Counted from the stretch's first letter, positions 11,360-24,139 are shown. The stretch is 64,000 bases of DNA from Rostrohypoxylon terebratum (GCA_022497145.1 MU385882.1:124001-188000), one strand, 5' to 3'. Numbers and translations: made by a program. Notes: a model not told the origin generated them from the sequence alone.

Positions 11360-12223
11360 ATGACTAGTATCGAGCAAGTCTACAGACGCATCGTGAAGAG
11401 CGTCAACGAAAGAAAATGGGAGGATCTGCCAAGATATATGACCTCTCACCTCATCAGAAACGGCCAAGACTATACACCCGAGAGTTATGCCGCAGAGATA
11501 AAGCTTTTCGGAGGCGGTGGAGCTTCCGTCGAGCTGACGGTGGATGCCCTCACCGTCGACCAGGAATCACAGCGTCTCGCTGCTACGGTGCTTGTGAGAG
11601 CCGAGCTTGCGGGTGCGAGCGACGAGGGTGGCGCCCAACAAGTCTCATTTACTGAACAGCAGTTTCTTTGGTTCGAGAATGGCAAGGTGTCCACGCTGTT
11701 CACGTTAGCGGACGGCGAAGAACTGCGGCGTCAAAAATCCGACCCTGGATATCGGCATACACCAGACCTAATCAGCCTCCATTCGCCACCGGCGCCGAGC
11801 CAACATGTGGCGGGCGCAAAGCTGTCCGCCGGCGAATTAGAAGCCTTATATAGGGAGTACATCGGTTGCATAAACACGCAAACAATGGAGACCGGTCTGC
11901 ACAGGTATTGTCACTATCAGGTGGTCCACAATACCAAGACCTTGACGAGAGATCAGTATCGGATACTGATCCAGGAAGCGCGCACGGCGGTCCCAGACAT
12001 CGTCTTTAACGTGAGCATCGTGGTCGCGGATGAGGCATCGCAGCTCCTCGCCGCGCGTCTCGAGTTCTCAGGCACGCCGGTGGGGGTCATGGCAGGCGCA
12101 AAACCTAACGGCCGCGGCGTCAGCTTCTGCGAGCACGTCACCTACCTCTTCCAGGATGGCAAGATATCGCGCGTCTGGAGCATCGTCGACTGGGAATCGT
12201 ATCGCCGACAACTGGCAGCCTAG
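11360..12223 (+). CDS. Tandem SnoaL-like (NTF2-fold) protein, 287 aa, intronless
   Basis: One uninterrupted frame from ATG to TAG is present. It holds two homologous halves of about 130 residues (about 5-128 and 152-285), each ending in the pattern F-x-E-x2-x-Y/F-x-F-x-D/N-G-K-I/V ... D-x-E of SnoaL-like polyketide-cyclase/ester-cyclase folds. The halves align without gaps over this region: His259 and Asp277 in half 2 correspond to Gln100 and Asp118 in half 1. Half 1 therefore lacks the polar His that half 2 keeps and may be structural. The linker (about 128-150) is Pro/Ser-rich. SnoaL-fold proteins cyclise, hydrolyse or only bind small molecules; no substrate can be named. There is no signal peptide, and no polyketide synthase nearby to fix a role. 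Confidence 0.78.
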   Translation: MTSIEQVYRRIVKSVNERKWEDLPRYMTSHLIRNGQDYTPESYAAEIKLFGGGGASVELTVDALTVDQESQRLAATVLVRAELAGASDEGGAQQVSFTEQQFLWFENGKVSTLFTLADGEELRRQKSDPGYRHTPDLISLHSPPAPSQHVAGAKLSAGELEALYREYIGCINTQTMETGLHRYCHYQVVHNTKTLTRDQYRILIQEARTAVPDIVFNVSIVVADEASQLLAARLEFSGTPVGVMAGAKPNGRGVSFCEHVTYLFQDGKISRVWSIVDWESYRRQLAA

Positions 12224-14337
12224 ATAGCTGTCGCCTCCGCTATCGCAACAGAGCAAACAAGCGAGCAGCAAAGCGCAACGTTGCGGTCAAAATACGCAAT
12301 GCATACATAGGTACATACACGCATACACGTAGGAACTTGCCAAGTCGACGGAATGGAACTTTGGATTAGGAAGCATCTCGGAGTAACAAAATGCGAACAG
12401 ATACGGCTGGGCTGGCATAAAGCTTGGGAGGATAAGAATATCTGTTCCGTGTATCAGTTGAGCTACTCCTAGATCCATATCATCTGTTTCGCATGTGATC
12501 GTCGCTCCCTTGCCGTGGTGTAGCCATTGTTTCTGGTCTAGTAGCGATGTTGTATTAGCTCTGTAGTGTTCTGTCAGTTTGTAGTGTAGCCCGGTAGCGA
12601 ATTTGTTTTATTTTTTTCTTCTTCTTTCCTTCTAGCAGGGTTTCAGGGCTCTCGGTGACGACGATGGCGCCGGCTCTGTGGAAATGTCTAAGCGGGACGC
12701 TCCACCTTGCCACGCCCTACCGACCAATACCTGTCAAAGCCCTGAGCCCTGAAGTTATGCTACCTATGTTGTGCGTGCTATGCTGTGCTGTAATGCTGTG
12801 TCGGCAGTGTAAATGAGGCGTTGTTAAGGCGTTTCTTCAGCGCCAAGTGTAGTAATTGATCAAGCCACTATTGAATATTGATCCAAGACAGGGGAATCTT
12901 GGCACGACTATCCCGTCTATCACATATAAACTTTGTTCAATTTACGCGTACTCTTCTACGTCAACTCAGACGCAGTTCTTGTACCCGAATGATCATCAAC
13001 CTCCGTCCGTTTAGTTGACGATCGCATACCTTTTTGTGTGACTCATGGAGAAACAAAATTTATTCGGATGAAACGCGAATTTCTCATACGCTACAGTCGG
13101 TCCGGGTGTTTACGGGTTGCATCGAAAAAAAACTAAATCACTCTTCTTTTCAAAACCCACCCCCCCTTTTACGATACCCAGGATACCTAATTCGTGGCCT
13201 CCACTTACACCTATGGCCAAGACATAATAGCCAAGAGTCGCTATCTATGAGGCTCATGCTATCCATGCTATCCACTTTGTTCCACGGAAGCGTACCGTAG
13301 CTTACCATCCGTGCTAGGGTAGGGCCGTGAGATCTATTTTGACTGGGCCCGGATCCACAGGCCTCAATCAACCGCATGTTTGACGTCGACCTGTGAGAAA
13401 CAAACGACCGGGATGACGTCCATATAGCCCAATGATATTCCGCCTTGGCGCTATGAGGCTCCATGGTGATCTCCCTCGCGCCAAGTCGCCGCCGTGTCTT
13501 GACCATTCTTCGCTGACACCCTATCAGGAACCAAGATATCTGAAGAGATTTCTTTGTTTCTTCCCTCCGGCTTGGCTTCTGATCTGTCGCAAGGGACACA
13601 CTCAACCAGCAGTCTCAACTTCTATTTTCGACGATGTCGTCGTTTCAACCCGTGGAGGCATAGGTTTTGGCTTCTTTACGGTAGTGCGCTTTTCATCTCA
13701 TGGCAGCCAGGGGGTCCCGGTGGTAACGAATCTCTTGATGAACCGCTAATATCCTATGCGGAATAGACTGATCTCGACGACGGACAGGGTGTTCAGGGAC
13801 TGCAAAAATTGTGCATTTGTGAAGTTTTTCTGTGGATCTATAGCATAGCACGTATCCCTCGTTGGGCACCGCGAAGATCGCAATGGAAGCTCGGTCATCT
13901 GCGTTGCAACCATGATTCGGGTCCTGGACAAGCAGGGAGAGCCCAGAGATCCTCTACCGTTCATTGTTTCTTATCTACACACTAAGTATGTATGTTTCTT
14001 ATGTCTTGGCTCGGACTAACAGGGAAGGCTGTGGTGCCAACCTCACATAAAGGATTCGTAATTTGTTCAACTCTTCTACACCACGTTCATACCCGACGTT
14101 CTTATTCTGTGGTTCGATATTCGATTTCATTTCTTCCGGAGGCCGGTACTCTATAGTTTGGGCTGTTTTCCGCTTTTTTTCTTTTTATTCTCCTTGGCTC
14201 CCCTTCAGTTCACCATCACTTGTTTTCTTGTCTTGTCTTGTCTGTATAGATCTTGTTTTCCCCAGTTCTCCCCTTCGTTACCTTTTTGGCACTTAGAAGT
14301 ACTATAATACTTTAGATTTACATTTACATTCGTGGAG
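12224..14337. other. Intergenic with CT-rich leader
   Basis: No supported gene. The 152-codon minus frame at 13150-13605 has no recognisable motif and is interpreted as chance. From about 14160 the plus strand is strongly pyrimidine-rich (TTTTCTT, CTTGTCTTGTCTTG), as is typical of a fungal core promoter, and leads into the transporter start. Confidence 0.5.
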
Positions 14338-15792
14338 ATGGAGCGGAATTTAGCTGGTGCCCCTATATCTAAGGGCAGCACGTCTTATGATACATCGCCG
14401 ACACCCTCGTTTACTTTTCCCGACTCGGAGCGGACAACAATACATTACCCCTTAGATGAGAAGAGACCAGAGGGTCCTGATTACGAGAGGCCGGATACAC
14501 AACTTAGCTCTTCCGAAAATTCGATTTTCGCCATGAAGGAAGGCCGGGGTAAAGACGTGGAGCGTGGCAACAACATGCATGGGGAAGACCACATCGATGT
14601 TAACGACCCGAACCGACCGAAGCTTGGAATCCGGCAAAGGATGCACCACTTCACCTGGGCCTGGTTTACGTTACCCATGAGCACGGGTGGATTATCGCTT
14701 TTGATATATGCTCAGCCTCATCAGTTTCCAGGGCTTCGACAAATCGGTTTATTCGTTTATATCGTCAACGTTATTATCTTCACCTCATTAGTAGTTGCTA
14801 TGCTTACACGGTTTTTCCTTCACCAAGGCGACTTTTGCAAGTCTTTGACTCATCCCCGTGAAGGGTTCTTCTTCCCGACCTTCTTCCTGTCCATCGCTAC
14901 TCTGGTCACTAGCACCCAGCGATATGCCATACCAGACGACGACATAGCGTTGAAATGGGTTATCCAAGCCATATTCTGGGCTTATGTTGTCATTACTCTT
15001 ATTCTAGCGGTAGGGCAGTACAGCTACGTCTTTGCGGCACATAACTTCGGGTTACAGACTATGATGCCAACTTGGATTCTACCGATCTTCCCTATCATGC
15101 TTTCGGGAACTATCGCTTCAGTCATCGCTGATACGCAACCGGATATCACAGCAGTACCGATAGTGATCGCTGGTATGACCTGTCAAGGTCTAGGTTTATC
15201 TGTTGCTGTTATGATGTATGCTCATATGGTTGGACGTCTCATGTCGGCCGGTACGTAATCTCACAATCGCTACGAACTAAAACTCAAGTGTGGCAGACGT
15301 CAAGTGGCTAACAGTGGGACAGGTCTTCCGAATCGCGAACACCGACCTGGGCTTTTCATGAACGTGGGGCCACCGGCTTTCACGGCTCTTGCTTTCATCG
15401 GAATGGCAAATGGCCTACCCGACTCGTTCGACCGGGAGATGGACGGGTTCATCGACGTCTATTTGATCAGAACCTTCGCAGTCATTGGTGCTGTCTTCCT
15501 GTGGGCGTTGTCCCTTTGGTGGTTTGGCATTGCTTTCGTCGCAACGATTAGCTCGCCTCCCAAGTACTTTCACCTAGGCTGGTGGGCCATGGTCTTCCCT
15601 AACACCGGTTTCATCCTAGCAACAATATCAATCGCCAAAGAGTTCAGGAGCTCGACAGTCCAATGGGTTACAACCGGAATGTCAATCTGCTTGTTATCAA
15701 CGTATTGCTTCGTCTTCTACAACCACGTCCGAGCAGTCATCATTCAGGATATCATGTATCCTGGGCGAGATGAGGATGTCGAAGACCATTAG
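14338..15792 (+). CDS. TDT/SLAC1-family transporter, Mae1-type malate/C4-dicarboxylate carrier
   Basis: Two exons, 14338-15250 and 15323-15792, are split by a 72-bp intron (GTACGT...ACAG) inside a Gly codon and give 460 aa. The first in-frame ATG is at 14338; the GTG six bases before is not used in fungi. A hydrophilic N-terminal tail of about 100 residues, Ser/Thr/Glu-rich and likely phosphorylated, precedes about ten membrane segments. The family signature FTWAWFTLPMSTGG opens the membrane part, and later stretches (SLTHP, FFPTFFLSIATL, PTWILPIFPIMLSGT) match malic-acid transporters better than sulfite pumps of the Ssu1 branch. Expected role: plasma-membrane transport of malate or other dicarboxylates. 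The substrate is inferred only from family resemblance. Confidence 0.88.
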
Positions 15793-18700
15793 AAACCGTT
15801 TCACTCTCGACCTCCTACAAACTTCTTTTTGCCGCGGGCCAACGCGGAAAGAGGCTAAACAATTAACGTGTGATGTTTTTTTATCGTTACGCATTCTCAT
15901 CCTCATTCCTTCGAAAAATCTTTTTCGTCCTTTGCATTCGGATTAGGTATATAAAACGGTGTCATGGGAGGGATTGGGGTTAGATTGGCCCTAAAACATA
16001 GGTAAACAATCGGCTGGTTTCCTTTTGGTTTTTTTCTTTTCAGAAGATATCCCTCAGCATTTTAGACGGACATGGTTTCTTGGTTGTCGCCTCATGGCTA
16101 ACCTAGGTACCTATACATTGGGAAGGCGGACAAGGGCCAGGCAAGTCCTGTTGCATATTAATAGGTAGACATAGAATAGCATAAATAAAACGAAAAAAAA
16201 TCAAACTGTAATATTAGCCAAAATTTGGTGCTGTTCCGATGAAAGTGAAGAAAAATCTTATGTGAGGGTTCTGCTGGAAGATATGGATACTTCCAAGGTT
16301 AGTAGCCACTGGATGCCCGGATCAGCCAGTAAATTCAGTGTTTATGGTGGGTGGGCTGCGTCGCATGCGACCTAGAAGACAGGCATCCATGGATATATCA
16401 TTGGATTATGAGGTTCTGTTTTGAAGACAACAACATCAAAACAAGAGACATTTATAAGTAGGCAACGAAATAAGCTCCAGTCTTGACTCAAGTGTGCAAT
16501 GAAGCTCCTTTAAGGACAAAATCCGGCCCGGCTTGGACCCGATATCCATTTACCCGACTGTAAGGTTAAGGTTGTAACTGCCCCTTTCCCGGTTGTGCCG
16601 GGTACGGCCGCTCCGCCCCGGAAACCGCACCTGTCCCCCGATTGTTACTCTAACAGATTTTTTTAGCGGTTTCTATCGTGATGCGCAAGTCAATATCCAT
16701 TAAATCGCCCTAACAACTCTATCTCCAACAACACTACTCCTAAAGAAACTCACGTAAGTCAATTTTTGCCTAATGAGAACTGAAGCATGCAAATTGTTTG
16801 TCACCTGATTATGATTCGCGTACGAAGTGAGGTATGGTACAACATTTCACGAAGAGTTGAATTTGGGGTGACCTAGAAAGCCTATTTTCCGAAGCCTTGG
16901 GCAGCGCTACAGTACCACTAATAACAATCATGAGATGAACGTTGTCCAAACTACCTGGTCGGTGGTTTACCAAGACACCGAGAGTTCCCTATTCCATCCT
17001 AGCATAGGACCAGCATTTAAACAGCTCGAATTACCGAAAAGGAAGAAATATAGCAAACCGACCAATCCGGCTTCTTCAATCGCGAAGTCCTGGAAAGATC
17101 CAAGTCAGCAGGATCGCCTGCCGAGAGTTCTGGATTCGAAACCCTACCGACGTACGCTAGGATTATTATGTATGGTTCGAATGGGCTAGTAAAAAGGGGT
17201 CTAGGTCAGCACCTAAATCTCACTGCCGACAGGGTCCCAACGGGCTAGTGGCGCGATCTGATTGCGCTGGCTGCGCCGCCGTCGTGCCCTGAACCATTCC
17301 CTAATAGGGAGGTTCTTTCGGCCTGTTCCTAGGTTCGGGAGATACCTCATGTCATAGGTCAATTGCGTGTTTTGTTGCTTATAGACAGTTAGTCTAAAGT
17401 CTTGCTACATATTACTTACAATATATTTTATTCTAAAATACCTATTTTCCTGACAACATCAATACTTGGCGAACAATTATCTAGAGCCGCATGAGGCAAG
17501 TCGAGTTGCCAGACCTCGGTCCACGGCGACGGCGCCCCCGAGAAACGCGTGCGCCGTTATCTGGCTCGAATATATTGCGCGCACTTGGTGTGAAGCTAGG
17601 TGCATTGTCGCGTGCGCGTGATGAAATCGCAATCTACCCCGAAATCGCTAGTCGAAAGCACGACATCGCGTGAGGTGGCATTTCTACAGAGGTTGCGCTG
17701 CGACTGCAGAATCCCAGGTTCTTCGGGGCGCTTAAGTATTGCCCTGTCTTTCCCAATAATGCTTTTTAAGCCAAGACACCTTACCGAAGCCGAGCCCTGA
17801 AGACCCCAAATTCCCCTCGATTTCAGCATTCGTGGCTCGGGTGATTGGACGCTTTTATATAAGAAAGCCTTTATGGGAATCATCGATGCGACTGTCTTGT
17901 CCAGCCTGGAAACGCGGAGTGAAGATCTGTGTAATCGTAATTGTTATTTGGATTCGTCAGATTACATAGTAAGTCTTATCTTGTGTTCTGGTCACATCGC
18001 CCTGGAGGTATGCCGCAGTCCAAGACCCGGGCATGTCTACCCCAAGCGGGCTCGTCTCCGCGATTCTCTGCGCAGGAATAGATTGTGTGATAGGACCCTG
18101 GACCTTACACCTGGACCTCGCCTGCGATAAGAATTAGCAGGCATACTACTAGGTAGGGTGGACGTATTGAGTAATTCTTGCGATGCAGACTCCAACAGAT
18201 GAAAGCTTTGATGACAATGATTGAAAGTTAGACTTCTTGTTGAAGTATCGAAGCATTCGTGAAATTTATCACCAGCTTCTTTGATCTGAGAATTTCACCT
18301 CACATAACCGTTTCGTTTGGGGAAAACTTGCGCGACTATCATCAAAGGGAAACGTGGGGAACATGGATAATTCCGCCATCGATAAAGCATTGTCTGTTGC
18401 CCGCGCTGGCCCCCCTGCCAAGCTTCTCCAGATCATGGAAATATCGCTGTCTACGGCTATCCACCTGCCTCCCCTGTAAGGCCTGCATCTCCAATCCCAC
18501 CACGGGAACTGATAGTGACGGTCGAAGAAAACTAGCCAGCTAGTTGGCTTGGACGAATTATCAACACTCACACTCGCAATGCAACGCGACCGCGCACCAA
18601 GATGGCACCTTTAATCTTGCATGCGTTGACTTGTAGCTTGGCAAGTCATGGATTCCCGTCGCTGCTCCGGATTGCATGCCAGCCAGCTACAAATACTCAT

Positions 18701-18853
18701 GGAAGTTCCCACCAACGCTTGGAATGATGGACACCAACCTCACCTTGGTCTGTTCTGCGCCGAGTCCCTCGGTGCTCATATACTCTCTCTCGGACCTGCA
18801 CTTCTAGACACTCGCTTGCCAACCTCAGCTCTTCACTGCGCTGCTCAGTAAGG
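15793..18853. other. Intergenic, no gene seen
   Basis: Open frames near 16935-17189, 17491-17673 and 18259-18571 have no motif, splice partner or coding-like composition. A GC-rich block near 16570-16640 contains CGG/CCG clusters that could bind zinc-cluster factors; that is only a guess. The last 150 bases would be the subtilase 5' UTR. Confidence 0.5.
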
Positions 18854-21693
18854 ATGGTCCGACGAAGCATCCTGCTGCCGCTGCTTGCCAGCGCGGCAAA
18901 CATCTTCTCAGCCGAAGCCAAGTTAAAGGGAGAGACGAAGAACATTGCTGGGTCGTACATCATCGAGTTTGAGGATTCTCAGGTATTTTAGCCTGAACAT
19001 GCCGTGAGAGATCATTACCGTGCTAACCGAGGTTGATTTGGGGTCAGGACTCGGTAGAATTCTTCAACCACATTAGCACCAAGGCCAAGACGCGGATGAA
19101 CCTGGATTATCAGCTATTCAAGGGAGTCTCCATTCAATTCGACGATCTCAAGACTGCCGAGGAAGAAGCCGCAAAGCTTAGTTCTCTCGCTAGCGTCAAG
19201 CAAGTCTGGCCGAACAGAGTGTATACATTGCCCAAAGATGAGGTTGTTTGGACTGGACGAAGTGGTGGAAACGATTATATCAAGAATGTTAAGAGGCAGC
19301 TTGGAAATGACACTTTCACCCCGCACGTGATGACCCAAGTAGACAAGCTTCGGGCAAACGGCATCACTGGAAAGGGAGTGAAGATCGGCATTATCGACTC
19401 AGGTGTAGGTGCTTCATGTCTTGGGCGAGGAATTTTAAATGCTGATTGTTTCCAGGTCGATTACACACACCCCGCACTGGGTGGTTGCTTTGGTAGCGAA
19501 GATTGTCTGTTTACATATGGTACTGATATTGTTGGGGACGATTACAATGGCGATAACACGCCAGTTCCAGACGACGATCCGTATGACGGATGTGGCGGTC
19601 ACGGCACTCATGTCTCAGGAATTATCGCGGCACAAGCGAACGAACTAGGATTTACAGGTGTTGCCCCAGATGTTAAACTCGGCATGTTTAGAGTCTTTGG
19701 TTGTACCGGTGGCGCTTCTAATGATGTCTTGATCGATGCCTACATGCAGGCATTCGAAGCCGGATCTAACATTATTACTGCATCGATCGGAGGCTCCTCG
19801 GGGTGGAGTGAGGACCCTTGGTCCGTTGCCGTATCTCGAATTGTCGAAGCTGGAGTTCCGTGCACAGTTTCGGCTGGTAACGATGGTGCGGCCGGTTTGT
19901 TCTATGCCAGCACGGCTTCCAATGGTAAAAAGGTCACATCGATTGCTTCCATTGACAATGAAGTCACGCCGCTTCTTTTAACCGAATCAAACTTCACCAT
20001 TGATAGCGGTAATGCACAGGTGTTTGGCTACGCTCTCGGAGAACCGGCCGAGTGGGCCAACGTCAGTCTTCCGCTATGGACTCCTTCATTCGATATTACG
20101 GATACAGCTCAAGCCTGCGATGCGCTAGCTGCAGACACTCCTGACCTATCCGGATATATCGTGTTAATCCGTCGCGGTACTTGCACTTTCGTCGAGAAGG
20201 CAACCAATGCCGCCCAGTACGGTGCCAAATATGTCTTGTATTATAACAATGTCCAGCCTGGTGCGATAGGACCTGCTGTGACTGGCGTTGACGGCATTTT
20301 GGGAACCGGCATGGTAAGCAAGCACTCGTGGTGCTTTTCCCTGCTCAATCGCGGATGTTGCAACTAACTTCTAATAGGTAACTGCGGCGCAAGGTGAATC
20401 GTGGGTTAAAGCATTGGAGGCTAATTCCACGATCGCATTGAACATGCTCGACCCGCTGACAGCTCCCGTCAGGTAAGCTTCCGATGTCGAATTTCGGAAT
20501 TATCTTCTAATAGAGGCGATAGCTTGTCGTACGAGCCGAACAACGTTACAGGTGGATTCGCTAGCTCGTTCACGACCTGGAACCCTACCTTTGAATTAGA
20601 CATCAAGCCGCAGCTGGCCTCTCCCGGAGGTAACATTCTGTCGACTTTCCCAATCCCACTTGGAACGTATGCGATTTTGTCTGGTACTTCCATGGCTTGT
20701 CCACTGGTTGCTGCCACCTTCGCTCTTATCTCGAACGTGCGAGGTACTTTCGATCCTGCTACAATTGAGAATTTGCTTTCTGCCACAGCGAACCCGCAAC
20801 TCTTGAACGATGGACAAGCAACCTATCCGGTACTAGCACCTGTCTCACAACTTGGTGGTGGCATAATTCAAGCGTACGATGCTGCTTACGCGACCACTTT
20901 GTTGAGCAAGTCCAGCCTCGCTTTTAACGACACCGACCACTTTGTCGACACTCTGAATTTCACCATCAAGAATCTCGGCACCGAGGAAGTCACTTACGAA
21001 CTAGGCAGCGTAGGCGCTGCTACTGGATACACGTTCTCGGATTCGATCTACCCGGACCCCTTTCCCGGGCTGGAACTAACGGACGAATACGCCACCGTTA
21101 CGCTGAGCGATCCTAAGGTCACCGTTCCTGCCGGCGAGGAGGTAGTCATCTCGGTAACAGTCACCCCGCCTGCTCTCGATGCTGCCCGGTTGCCTGTTTA
21201 CTCCGGCTACATCACGCTGAACGGCACCAACGGGGATAGCCTATCTCTTCCATACAACGGCGCCGTCGGTAGCTTGCACAGCGCTCGAGTCCTGGACGTA
21301 GGCTACCTCTCGATCTCATCCGATGAAGAATTAAACCCTGTTACGGGCAATGCATCATTCGTCATTCCCCGGGGCAACACCACAAATGATAATGCTACAT
21401 ACCCTGTCGCGGTGGCGCTGCTAGCGTTCGGTTCACCACTCGTCAACATCCAAGTTGTACCTGTTGATGCGGCTCCCGGAGCTACCGCCAGTCATATATT
21501 TGGTTCTCCGCTGAACTATGCGTCTCGGGATCCCTATGTACTAGAATGGGATGGAAAACTCGCTGACGGTACTTTAGCTTCGGCGGGTAAATACAAGTTC
21601 CGATTCGAGGCGTTGCACATCTTCGGCGATGCCTCTGACCCGAAAGATTTCGACACCGATGAGTCGACCGTATTCACGGTCCGCTACACTTGA
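18854..21693 (+). CDS. Secreted subtilisin-like serine protease (S8A, with PA domain)
   Basis: Five exons are predicted: 18854-18982, 19048-19404, 19456-20313, 20378-20472 and 20514-21693, giving 872 aa. A basic, hydrophobic signal peptide (MVRRSILLPLLASAANIFSA) and an I9-like propeptide (about 25-125) precede the catalytic domain. The triad is Asp160 (IIDSG), His211 (GGHGTH) and Ser539 (GTSMACP). A PA (protease-associated) insert lies at about 330-440, between His and Ser. After the catalytic domain follows an Fn3-like beta region of about 290 residues, as in Vpr/C5a-peptidase-type subtilases. Several N-x-S/T sites fit secretion. Intron 2 (51 bp) is stop-free and a multiple of three; intron 4 is only 41 bp but must be removed because read-through meets TAA at once. 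Role: extracellular protein degradation. Confidence 0.92.
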
Positions 21694-22254
21694 GAGGAAT
21701 TGTCGCCTGTATAATATTATGTGGTATGGTATATAATGAGAAAAATGCACAAATCCTCGAATATTCGAGTTCATTCATATAGCAAAATAGGAAACTAGTA
21801 AAATAGGATATGAAATTTCCGATGCAGTGTGATCTCAACGTGAATGGAAGCCAGAGAAATGAAGTATACCATGTTTTTGGAATTGAGGAGAGAAAGTTGA
21901 AAAGTAGGTACATAAAGTAGGAAGAAAGTAGGAAGCTTTATGATGTCAGCAATTTTAAAATTATGTAATCAAATATTCTGACTGGATTTCCTCTATTACA
22001 TAATATCGTTCAATGGAATATTTCCGCCGAGATCCATGTACATTGTACAACCACGCTATGTATCTAACCAATGAGCAACCTCGGAATGACGATTAGCTCG
22101 ATTAGCTCGTTATCGTCAGTTCCAAACTTTTGATCTTTTCATCTTTTTTATCTCAACGCTTTCTGATTTATAATCACTTCGTTTATCGCGTTCACAGTTC
22201 ACATATTTTATGATATTGGCCTGTTCAAACATCGCAGTCTGATCAACTCTAAAG
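21694..22254. other. Intergenic, AT-rich
   Basis: This covers the 3' UTR of the subtilase and the 5' UTR of the BolA gene. No further gene is seen. The tandem CGATTAGCTCG near 22093-22112 is the only repeat noticed. Confidence 0.55.
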
Positions 22255-22740
22255 ATGCTATGTCACCAATGTCGCCGCCTTGCTGCGGCGATCATCCAAC
22301 GAGGCACTAACACCTTGTCGCAACGCTCCCGTCTCATGCACACCTCTTCATCACAATATCCAATCGGCGCACTACTACTACACCACCCATCCCTCCAAAA
22401 CTCCGTCAGACCTCGACAAATAATCGCGCGATCATATTCCGCCTCTACTTCGGCGGAAGAAGGCAATCCCAATGCTCCATCGCTCCCCGAAAAGCCCGAT
22501 TATCTCGACGACGACGAGTCCGCGATCTGGGACAAGCTGGCCGCCGAGTTTGCTCCGACGGAGCTCACTGTACAAGACATATCAGGCGGATGCGGGTCAA
22601 TGTACGCTATCGAGATCGCGTCGGAGAAGTTTAGAGGCTCGAATATGCTGAAGCAACAGAGGATGGTCAACGCCGTATTGAGTGAACAGATGAAGAATTG
22701 GCATGGCGTTCAGCTACGTACGAAAATTCCCCAAATCTAG
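22255..22740 (+). CDS. bol3: Mitochondrial BolA-like protein (Bol3 type)
   Basis: A single exon of 161 aa. The N-terminal ~70 residues are rich in Arg/Ser/His and nearly free of acidic residues, as expected for a mitochondrial presequence. The BolA fold follows at about 95-157, with the signature GGCGSMY ... FRGSNMLKQQRMVN ... WHGVQL. The Cys in GGCG and the His in WHG match the Fe-S ligand residues known from BOLA3-type proteins, which act with Grx5/Nfu1 in delivering [4Fe-4S] clusters to mitochondrial lipoate and respiratory enzymes. Cytosolic Bol2-type proteins lack such a presequence. A GTACG shortly before the stop could be a donor for an alternative last exon, but the plain reading ends where relatives end. 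Confidence 0.9.
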   Translation: MLCHQCRRLAAAIIQRGTNTLSQRSRLMHTSSSQYPIGALLLHHPSLQNSVRPRQIIARSYSASTSAEEGNPNAPSLPEKPDYLDDDESAIWDKLAAEFAPTELTVQDISGGCGSMYAIEIASEKFRGSNMLKQQRMVNAVLSEQMKNWHGVQLRTKIPQI

Positions 22741-24139
22741 CGGGAAAAACGAGGTGGTCAAGCAAAAAAAAATGGCTTGTGCGAGTTGCATGTCCAACCC
22801 AGATATGTCTTCGTGTTCCGGGTTTGCAGCTGTGGCTGCGGTTCCCGAATGTTGGTAGGACACCTACCAACTCTACGTGTATGTATACCATCAGCTTGGT
22901 ATTGCACATGTTTATAATGCTAACAAGAGGTGGCATAAGTGGGTTACATCAAATACATTCCCCCCTTACTACCAACCGTATGTCGACACCTGACTGAGAC
23001 CTGTCATCTCCCGTGTGGTTATACAATAATTGAATACTACCAACGGCAGCATGGATGTCTTAGCATGAGGTTTTAAGCCCCGGGTAGCACGGGTAGATTC
23101 ATCCTACCCATGACTTAGATTGGGTTCTGCTAGTATCCTAGACCGCCAAGTGCTTGAAGAAACATTCCGCAGCCACGTCTTGCCGATCCTCTTCAAATTA
23201 CTACCTACGTACCTGATAAGCGACAGCTTCATGTCCTACGGCATACAAGTCGATCGAAACGTTCTAGAATATGGACTAATATGTGCGCCACCGTAGATCT
23301 CCAGGCCTTAAATTAGAAGTCCAGTGCCCTATTTCGGCGATGGTGGCGTCCGGAAAATTCGGCGCAATTTTCCTTACCAAGTCTACCTATCTAGCAGTGA
23401 GCTAGTCAAACACTACACTGGCCGATGCAGCTATCGTAATTCTAGACCGTCTGCGGATCTCGTCAATTCAGGATTCTAAGGGTCTTTGGCATCCTTCCTA
23501 AGCAAAGCTATCGGCACGTCATCTCTTAGCTTGCTAACCGGGCACTAAGTGGCTTTGACAATCCGGCTGGGCAACCAGTTCAAAAATGCTTATTGGGCTA
23601 GCACACGGTTATTACGACGACGCGCTATTAATCCCGTATTCGTTCGTATTCATGGTTTTTGGGTAGGATCTACCTTCGTGAATCTCTCGTCATACTCGAT
23701 AGGCAGGTACAGCAAGGCGTTAGCAACTGCACATATTGTTCCGCAGATGGTGTGGTGGGATTGATGAGAACTCCTGCAGCCTTTCAGGTACCAATTTAGA
23801 CATTGTGTATACCTATCTTCGTATTGAGCAGTTAGTTATTTACATGTTTGAAACACGAGCTGTAGTTGGTAGTAAGTAAGTCAACATTCAATATTTTTAA
23901 GGGTCGTGATTACTATAAGGCATAGCATTGTTGTTTTGTAGATGTAGGTAGGTTAACAAGTACATATACTGAATAGTCCACTGTATATTAATATATGATG
24001 TAAATCTATGACGTATTTGTACACTGTATCTTCCCACTATTGCTCACTCATAAATCCAATATGATATCCTACATATCAACTCACTTGCGCGACAATATCT
24101 CTGTGTATCCCCCGATGCTTGCAAACAATCCATTGCCAG
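22741..24139. other. Intergenic, no gene seen
   Basis: The spacer separates the BolA gene from the convergent velvet-type gene. The small frames here (22698-22997 plus, 23549-23764 plus) show no family pattern. The right half (23800-24060) is AT-rich. No repeats or RNA genes were recognised. Confidence 0.55.

Noticed and set aside
13150..13605. 151-codon minus-strand frame
   Set aside because: No family pattern and poor composition; judged a chance frame.
14332..14337. GTG start six bases before the transporter ATG
   Set aside because: Fungal nuclear genes start with ATG; the ATG at 14338 is used instead.
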